From assembly GCF_006716785.1 (NCBI RefSeq), contig NZ_VFPQ01000001.1, positions 2,976,001-3,040,000 on the forward strand: DNA of 64,000 bases, given 5' to 3'. A program made the position numbers and the translations under genes. Position 1 is the stretch's first letter. Each line of letters begins with the position of its first letter. A model generated the notes under the pieces. That model was not told where the DNA came from and ran no database searches. It worked only from the letters and a program-made list of their open reading frames with translations. Below are positions 59,113 through 64,000 of this stretch, in pieces. Origin of the DNA: Thermopolyspora flexuosa. GTDB taxonomy: Bacteria; Actinomycetota; Actinomycetes; Streptosporangiales; Streptosporangiaceae.

Positions 59113-60492
59113 ATGCCGAGGGGATTCATCGCCGCGCTCGTGGCGGCCGCCGTCGCGGTGCTCGGCACCGCGTGCGGCGGGGCGGACGAGGACCGCGACA
59201 CGATCACGGTCTGGACTCAGGAGAACCTCCCCGACCGCATGGCGGTGCAGCGCGAGCTCGCCGACGCCTTCACCCGCAGCACCGGGGTGCGGGTGCTGCT
59301 CGTCGGCGTCGCCGAGGACCAGTTCAGCCGGGTGGTGCGGTCCGCGGCGGCGGCCGGGCGGCTCCCCGACGTGATCGGCGCGCTCCCGCTCGCCTCGGTG
59401 CGGGAGCTGGAGGCGAACGACCTGCTCGACACCGAGACCCCCGGCCGGGTGGTCGAACGGCTCGGCAGGGACACCTTCCTGCGGCGCGCGCTCGAGCTCG
59501 GCTCGGCGGACGGCAGGCTGCTCGCGGTCCCGAGCGACGCCTGGGTCCAGCTCATCCTCTACCGCGAGGACCTGTTCGCCCGCGCCGGGCTCGACCCGCC
59601 CGACAGCTACGCGCGGCTGCGCGCCGCCGCGTCCCGGCTGCACCGCGGCGGGACCGCGGGCGTCGCGCTCGCCGTCGGGCCGAGCGACACCTTCACCGCC
59701 CAGACCTTCGAGTACGTCGCGCTCGCCAACGGCTGCGAGCTGGTCGGCCGGGACGGCCGGGTCACCATCGGCGACGCCCGCTGCGAGCATGCCTTCGCGT
59801 TCTACGCCGAGCTGGCCCGGCGGTACTCGGTGCCCGGCACGCAGAGCCTGAACTCGGTGCGGGCCACGTACTTCTCCGGGAAGGCGGCGATCGCGATCTG
59901 GTCGTCGTTCATCCTCGACGAGCTCGCCGGGCTGCGTTCCGACGCGCTGCCGAGCTGCGCCGAGTGCCGGGACGATCCGGGCTGGCTCGCCCGGCACACC
60001 GGTGTGGTCACCGCGCTGCGCGGGCCGGACGCCGCCCATGCCGCCCGGTACGGCGAGATCGTGTCCTGGGCGATCACCCGCGAGGCCGACCGGGACAAGG
60101 CCGAGCGGTTCGTGACGTACATGATGGAGGCCGGGTACGAGCGCTGGCTCGGCATGGCCCCCGAGGGCAAGATCCCGGTGCGCACCGGCACCCGGGACGA
60201 CCCGCGGCGGTTCGCCGAGGCGTGGGACCGGCTCCCGGCGGGCGTCGACCGGACCCGGCCGCTCGACGAGGTCTACCCGCGGGCGCTGCTCGACCGGCTG
60301 CGCGCGAGCGTCGAGCACATCGAGCGGTGGGGCGTCGAGCAGGGGCAGGGCAGGCTCGTCGGCGCCATCATGGGCGAGCTGCCGGTGCCGCGGGCGCTGA
60401 GCGCGCTCGTCGAGGGCTCGCTCACCCCGCGCCAGGCCGCGGCGCAGGCGCAGCGTGACGTCGAGGCCGTCAAGCGCGGGATCCGCGAGTGA
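59113..60492 (+). CDS. Sugar ABC transporter, solute-binding lipoprotein
   Basis: A 459-residue lipoprotein (signal FIAALVAAAVAVLGTAC, lipobox Cys) of the family 1 extracellular solute-binding proteins. Marks: ITVWTQENLPDRMAVQRELA, RLPDVIGALPLASVREL, LLAVPSDAWVQLILYREDLF, RAGLDPPDSYARL, GKAAIAIWSS. Four cysteines (ANGCEL, DARCEH, LPSCAECRDD) might form disulfides. It should capture an oligosaccharide or related solute. GGAGGGGAGG precedes the ATG at 59113. It is first of a three-gene operon with both permeases; stop and next start overlap. Confidence 0.88.
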   Translation: MPRGFIAALVAAAVAVLGTACGGADEDRDTITVWTQENLPDRMAVQRELADAFTRSTGVRVLLVGVAEDQFSRVVRSAAAAGRLPDVIGALPLASVRELEANDLLDTETPGRVVERLGRDTFLRRALELGSADGRLLAVPSDAWVQLILYREDLFARAGLDPPDSYARLRAAASRLHRGGTAGVALAVGPSDTFTAQTFEYVALANGCELVGRDGRVTIGDARCEHAFAFYAELARRYSVPGTQSLNSVRATYFSGKAAIAIWSSFILDELAGLRSDALPSCAECRDDPGWLARHTGVVTALRGPDAAHAARYGEIVSWAITREADRDKAERFVTYMMEAGYERWLGMAPEGKIPVRTGTRDDPRRFAEAWDRLPAGVDRTRPLDEVYPRALLDRLRASVEHIERWGVEQGQGRLVGAIMGELPVPRALSALVEGSLTPRQAAAQAQRDVEAVKRGIRE

Positions 60493-61427
60493 GGCGCGGG
60501 CGCGGCCGTACCCTGCGGCAGCGGGAGGCCAGGACCGGGCTCGCGCTGATCTCCCCCACGTTCGTGGTCACGCTCGTCGTGGTCGTGCTGCCGCTGCTGT
60601 GGGCGATCATGCTCGCGTTCCAGGAGGCCCGGCTCATCAACATCCGCTACACCGGCATGTTCGGCCGCTACTCGCTCGACAACTTCCGGTACGTGCTCGG
60701 CGAGCCCGGCTTCTGGAGCGGCCTCGCGGTCACCCTGGTCTACACGGTGGCGGGCACGTTCCTGTCGATCGCGCTCGGCCTGGTGGCCGCGCTCGCGCTC
60801 GCCGGCCCGCTGCGCGGCCGCACGCTGGTCCGGGCCTCGGTCCTGCTGCCGTACGTGGCGCCGGTGGTGGCCGCCGCGTTCGTCTGGCAGGTGATGCTCA
60901 GCCCGCAGTACGGGATCGCCAACGAGCTCGGCGTGCGGCTGCTCGGCTGGGACCGGCCGATCGGCTTCCTCACCCAGGCCAAGGGCGAGCTGCTCGGGGT
61001 CACCGTGCCGGTGGCGCTGCTGACGGTGATCGCGTTCGAGGCGTGGCGGTACTTCCCGTTCGCCTTCCTGTTCCTGCTCGCCCGGCTCCAGGCGGTGCCG
61101 CGCGAGCTGCACGAGGCCGCGCTCGTCGACGGGGCCACGCCGCTCCAGCGGTTCCGGTACGTGACGCTGCCGCAGCTGTCGCGGGTGATCGCGCTGCTCG
61201 CGGTGCTGCGGTTCGTGTTCACGTTCAACAAGTTCGACGACGTCTACCTGCTCACCGGCGGCGGCGCGGGCACCGAGATGGTGAGCATCCGCGTCTACAA
61301 CCTGCTCACCGCCCGCGACGACATCGGCGCCTCCGCCGCCCAGGCCGTGGTGCTCGCGCTCGTCCTCGTCCTGTTCCTCGGCGTCTACCTGCGCTTCTTC
61401 GCCGGTCCGGAACGGAGCGCCGAATGA
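60489..61427 (+). CDS. Sugar ABC transporter permease (MalF/UgpA type)
   Basis: A 312-residue integral membrane permease with six helices. Its EAA loop reads ELHEAALVDGATPLQRFRYV and then TLPQL, contacting the ATPase. It starts (GTG, 60489) four bases inside the end of the binding-protein gene and ends four bases inside the next permease, so all three are translationally coupled. Helix-rich parts include TFVVTLVVVVLPLLWAIMLA and VLLPYVAPVVAAAFVW. Confidence 0.88.
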   Translation: MRRGRGRTLRQREARTGLALISPTFVVTLVVVVLPLLWAIMLAFQEARLINIRYTGMFGRYSLDNFRYVLGEPGFWSGLAVTLVYTVAGTFLSIALGLVAALALAGPLRGRTLVRASVLLPYVAPVVAAAFVWQVMLSPQYGIANELGVRLLGWDRPIGFLTQAKGELLGVTVPVALLTVIAFEAWRYFPFAFLFLLARLQAVPRELHEAALVDGATPLQRFRYVTLPQLSRVIALLAVLRFVFTFNKFDDVYLLTGGGAGTEMVSIRVYNLLTARDDIGASAAQAVVLALVLVLFLGVYLRFFAGPERSAE

Positions 61428-62359
61428 CCGCCGGCGACCGCCGGGCCGCGCGAGCCGTACCGCCGTCGCGTCCGCGGCGGCCGTACCGCCGGTGGACCCG
61501 CGACCGGGTGGAACGTACGGCACTGCGGCTGCTGCGCCCGCTTGTCATCGCGGCCCTGCTGCTCGCGACGGCGTTCCCCTTCTACTACATGGTCGTCCTG
61601 TCGCTGCGTGACGTGCAGGCGCTCATCCTCGACCCGGGGGCGCTGTTCGTCCCGCCGGACGAGATCACCCTCGACACCTACCGCCAGGTGCTGACCCCCG
61701 AGGAGGAGGGCGGCCAGGGCTTCGTCGGCTTCATCCGCAACAGCGTGATCGTCTCGGTCGCGGCGGTCGCCCTCACCCTGCTTATCTCGATCCCGGGCGC
61801 GTACGCGGTGGCCCGGCTCCGCTTCCTCGGCCGCCGCCAGGTCCACTTCCTGTTCCTGGCCGTGTACCTGTTCCCGCCGATCGTCCTGGCGATCCCGCTC
61901 TTCGTCCTGTTCAGCCTGCTCGGCCTGCGCGGCTCGCTGCCGGGCCTCGCCCTCGTCTACATCTCCCAGACGCTCCCCGTCACCGTCTACATGCTCCGCA
62001 ACTACTTCGAGACCGTCCCCCGCTCCGTCGAGGAGGCCGCCGCCATCGACGGCTGCGGCCCGCTGGCCACGATCTGGCGGGTCACCCTGCCCCTGTCCCG
62101 CCCCGCCCTCATGGCCACCGGCCTGTACGTCTTCATGATCGCCTGGAACGAGTTCCTCTTCGCCCTGCTCTTCCTCGTCGAGGACCGCGACCGCTGGACC
62201 GTCAGCCTCGGCCTCTCCCAGCTCGCCGGCGCCATCGAGGTCCCCACCACCGTCCTCATGGCCGGCTCGGTCGTCCTCACCCTCCCCATCGTGATCGTCT
62301 TCTTCGCCTGCGAGCGCCTCATGACCGGCGGCCTCACGATGGGCGCGGAGAAAGGCTGA
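61424..62359 (+). CDS. Sugar ABC transporter permease (MalG/UgpE type)
   Basis: A 311-residue permease with six helices and the EAA loop SVEEAAAIDGCGPLATIWRV followed by TLPLSRP. A basic N-terminal tail of about 30 residues precedes helix 1 (LVIAALLLATAFPFYYMVVL). It is the partner of the upstream MalF-type permease, with an ATGA overlap. No ABC ATPase gene follows; in actinomycetes such importers often share a general ATPase such as MsiK encoded elsewhere. The start at 61424 is fixed by the overlap. Confidence 0.88.
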   Translation: MTAGDRRAARAVPPSRPRRPYRRWTRDRVERTALRLLRPLVIAALLLATAFPFYYMVVLSLRDVQALILDPGALFVPPDEITLDTYRQVLTPEEEGGQGFVGFIRNSVIVSVAAVALTLLISIPGAYAVARLRFLGRRQVHFLFLAVYLFPPIVLAIPLFVLFSLLGLRGSLPGLALVYISQTLPVTVYMLRNYFETVPRSVEEAAAIDGCGPLATIWRVTLPLSRPALMATGLYVFMIAWNEFLFALLFLVEDRDRWTVSLGLSQLAGAIEVPTTVLMAGSVVLTLPIVIVFFACERLMTGGLTMGAEKG

Positions 62360-62378
62360 CCCTCGAGAGCGGCGAGGG
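62360..62378 (+). terminator. Short hairpin after the sugar ABC operon
   Basis: CCCTCG (62360-62365) and CGAGGG (62373-62378) flank a seven-base loop directly after the permease stop. The remaining 110 bases to the next convergent gene end hold no gene. Confidence 0.4.
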
Positions 62379-62489
62379 CGCGCCGGGAGAACACCGCATA
62401 GGGACGCCGTTTCGACAGGATGCCCCGTATAGCCGCCTCTGATGCGGTATCGCCCGGCAACAGGTCACTCGCTGAGCGGCGGTCCGGCT

Positions 62490-64000
62490 TCACCACAGGT
62501 CGTCCCAGCTCCACGGCTCAGCGGGGCTCCCGTCGGGTTCTCGCCCAAACCTGAACCGCTCCTTGTGATCGGCAAGCTTCATGAACGTGGCAAATCGCCC
62601 TGTCGGAGGAAGCCGGTTCGCCAGCACCGCAACCTGCTCATCCGCCCCCACCCTCGCCAAACCGTCCAACAGCCGAGCCACACCGAACGGATTGCTCAGA
62701 TCGGCCTCAGCAGCCGGATCACGCGCAATCATCGCCGCGACCTGCTCATCCGCCCCCACCTCCGCCAAGCCGCCCAGCAGCCGAGCCACACCAGACGGGT
62801 CGGCGAGACTCACCTCGGCAGCAGCCTGCCCCGCCAACACCGCAACCTGCTCAACCGCCCCCACCCTCGCCAAGCCGCCCAGCAGCCAAGCCGCACCGAA
62901 CGGGTCGCTCAGATCGGCCTCAGCAGCCGGATCACGCGCAACCATCGCCGCGACCTGCTCAACCGCCCCCACCCTCGCCAAGCCGTCCAACAGCCAAGCC
63001 ACACCAGACGGGTCGCTCAGGAGGGCATGAGTGACAGCCCAGTGGGCGGCGCGATGGTCAGTAGGGTGCACGCCGTGCATTAGGGAGACGAGGGCCGCTC
63101 CGCTGGAGGGATCGCCTTGAGCGGCGGCGTTCTTTAGCAACTGAGCCGCGTCGCGATACAGGCCTCGATCTAGGGCGGCGTGGCCAAGGGCCGCTTGATC
63201 GGCGAGGAGGGCGTGAGTGGACGCTGCGGCCCAGAAATCGACTGGGGGAATCTCTTCGGCGCGGGTACGGCGCCCATGTTGCTCTAGGTAGTCGGCCAGC
63301 CGGTACAGCGGACCCTGCCCGCTTGCCGAGGGCGGGGTGGGGCCGGTGCCGGCGCGACGGTTGCGCTGGTTGTGAGGTGCACCCGCTTTGACAGGGATCA
63401 GGATGCCTGGGATGCCGTTACAGGGCTTTGTGACATAGTCCAAGGCGCGCTCCAACCAGCCTGTACCGGTCAGCTCCCTTTCGGTGTCGGTGAGGTAGCC
63501 GGGAGCCGCAGCGGCCAAGAGCGCCAACGGTAGGTGCGGGCCCGCTCCCAGGCGGCGGGCGTCCATGGCGGCGTGGATCAATGCCTTGGTTGCGGGCGGG
63601 GCGTGGGTGTAGCGATCCATCAGCACCGGTACGCCGGTCAGGTACTGAGTGATCTGGCCATCAGTGGCGTTTTGAGCAGCCTCGTGCAGGCGTGGATCCT
63701 GATCGATTCGCTCGGCCAGCGCCTCCAGGTCAGAACCGGTGAACGCGTCTGGGACGCGGATGCCGTGACCGACCAGCAATTCCCGAGCCTGGGCGTGGTT
63801 ATCCGGGCCGGTGTGGGCGGTCAGAGCGTCCCAGTGGTCTGGCCATAGCGTGGCCAGTACGAGGACCGGCCCGCGCTGGGGGTCGCGCAGCAGTTCGCGG
63901 AGCCCGGCGGCCACTCGTTCGCCGAGAGTGGCGCCTGCGAGGTAGAACTGAGCATCGTTGAGCCACACCACTGTGTAGGGCCTGACTCGTTTCAGGTCGG
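62490..64000 (-). CDS. STAND-like NTPase protein, C-terminal part (N-terminus outside window)
   Basis: The frame is open from the right edge to a stop at 62490, about 503 codons. The first residues read DLKRVRPYTVVWLNDAQFYL, where VVWLNDAQ looks like a Walker B segment of a P-loop NTPase, followed by PVLVLATLWPDHWDAL. This matches the layout of large actinobacterial proteins with a helix-turn-helix or other N-terminal domain, a STAND-type NTPase and C-terminal helical repeats. A middle helical region and a linker (RRAGTGPTPPSASGQGPLYR) lead to four tandem 35-36-residue repeats and an acidic end. The P-loop lies outside the window, so the class is inferred. The sequence is visibly less GC-rich than the rest. 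Confidence 0.65.
   Translation of the reverse strand, partial: DLKRVRPYTVVWLNDAQFYLAGATLGERVAAGLRELLRDPQRGPVLVLATLWPDHWDALTAHTGPDNHAQARELLVGHGIRVPDAFTGSDLEALAERIDQDPRLHEAAQNATDGQITQYLTGVPVLMDRYTHAPPATKALIHAAMDARRLGAGPHLPLALLAAAAPGYLTDTERELTGTGWLERALDYVTKPCNGIPGILIPVKAGAPHNQRNRRAGTGPTPPSASGQGPLYRLADYLEQHGRRTRAEEIPPVDFWAAASTHALLADQAALGHAALDRGLYRDAAQLLKNAAAQGDPSSGAALVSLMHGVHPTDHRAAHWAVTHALLSDPSGVAWLLDGLARVGAVEQVAAMVARDPAAEADLSDPFGAAWLLGGLARVGAVEQVAVLAGQAAAEVSLADPSGVARLLGGLAEVGADEQVAAMIARDPAAEADLSNPFGVARLLDGLARVGADEQVAVLANRLPPTGRFATFMKLADHKERFRFGREPDGSPAEPWSWDDLW
62620..63040 (-). repeat. Four tandem 105-108-bp repeats in the STAND-like gene
   Basis: The same DNA pattern starts near 62656, 62764, 62869 and 62977, i.e. 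at intervals of 108, 105 and 108 bases. Each encodes a helix pair of the form DPxGVAxLLxGLAxVGAxEQ then VAxLxAR. Copies 1 and 3 and copies 2 and 4 resemble each other most, giving a 213-base higher-order unit. High DNA similarity suggests recent duplication. Confidence 0.85.

Noticed and set aside
62620-63040. Regular repeats considered as a CRISPR array
   Set aside because: The repeats are 105-108 bases, contiguous, in frame and encode a helix pair. There are no unique spacers of 25-40 bases.

Overview
This is chromosomal sequence from a very GC-rich actinomycete. Third codon positions are almost always G or C, GTG starts are common, and the gene families are actinobacterial: an F420-type LLM oxidoreductase, a DUF6571 protein, P450-ferredoxin pairs, Tat-exported PhoD and SGNH enzymes, and an ECF sigma/ZAS anti-sigma pair. 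A member of the Streptosporangiales is my best guess. A branched-chain-polyamine synthase homologue (43124-44875) is a hint of a thermophile, for example a Thermobispora-like organism, but nothing here proves genus or growth temperature. No rRNA, tRNA, CRISPR array, insertion sequence or prophage was recognised.

Layout. 0-8.2 kb: a truncated secreted ExeM-type nuclease, a fetB-like C-terminal remnant, the cydDC exporter, and a two-gene operon of an exported beta-propeller and a single-pass membrane protein. 8.3-15.6 kb: HtrA protease, cytochrome P450, secreted FG-GAP protein, PhoD phosphatase, ArfB-type peptidyl-tRNA hydrolase and a Nudix hydrolase. 15.6-21.4 kb: a cupin broken by one amber codon, a ketopantoate-reductase-like protein, zinc alcohol dehydrogenase, LLM oxidoreductase, a phosphotransferase, a small zinc-ribbon protein and a lipoprotein. 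21.6-27.2 kb: an ABC-F ATPase with an attenuator-like leader, then a divergent sugar locus (deoR plus GH4 on the minus strand, PfkB kinase on the plus strand).

27.4-34.4 kb: a small secreted protein with the cysteine spacing of tendamistat-type amylase inhibitors, a DUF6571 protein, small hypothetical genes, and a divergent tetR/MFS pair separated by three tandem palindromic operators. 34.5-46.5 kb: propionyl-CoA synthetase, then a redox/copper-flavoured stretch (His-rich lipoprotein, DUF4142 protein, ECF sigma and anti-sigma, ferric-reductase-like membrane protein, CopD-CtaG fusion), the BpsA homologue and a TIGR03118 secreted protein. 46.7-53 kb: a phosphotransferase, a GlcG/HbpS protein, a P450 with its 3Fe-4S ferredoxin, PhzF and ribokinase in an overlapping pair, and a methyltransferase. 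53.2-62.4 kb: D,D-carboxypeptidase, a mechanosensitive-channel-like protein, an SGNH hydrolase, a GNAT enzyme and a sugar ABC transporter operon without an ATPase. The right edge cuts a large putative STAND-type protein with fresh tandem repeats, in sequence less GC-rich than the rest.

Most genes are single units or short operons separated by clear GC-rich hairpins. I found no single large new system. The most worthwhile leads are the triple tetR/MFS operator, the ABC-F leader, the tendamistat-like protein, the repeat-bearing STAND-like protein, and two decaying genes (the fetB-like remnant and the amber-interrupted cupin).
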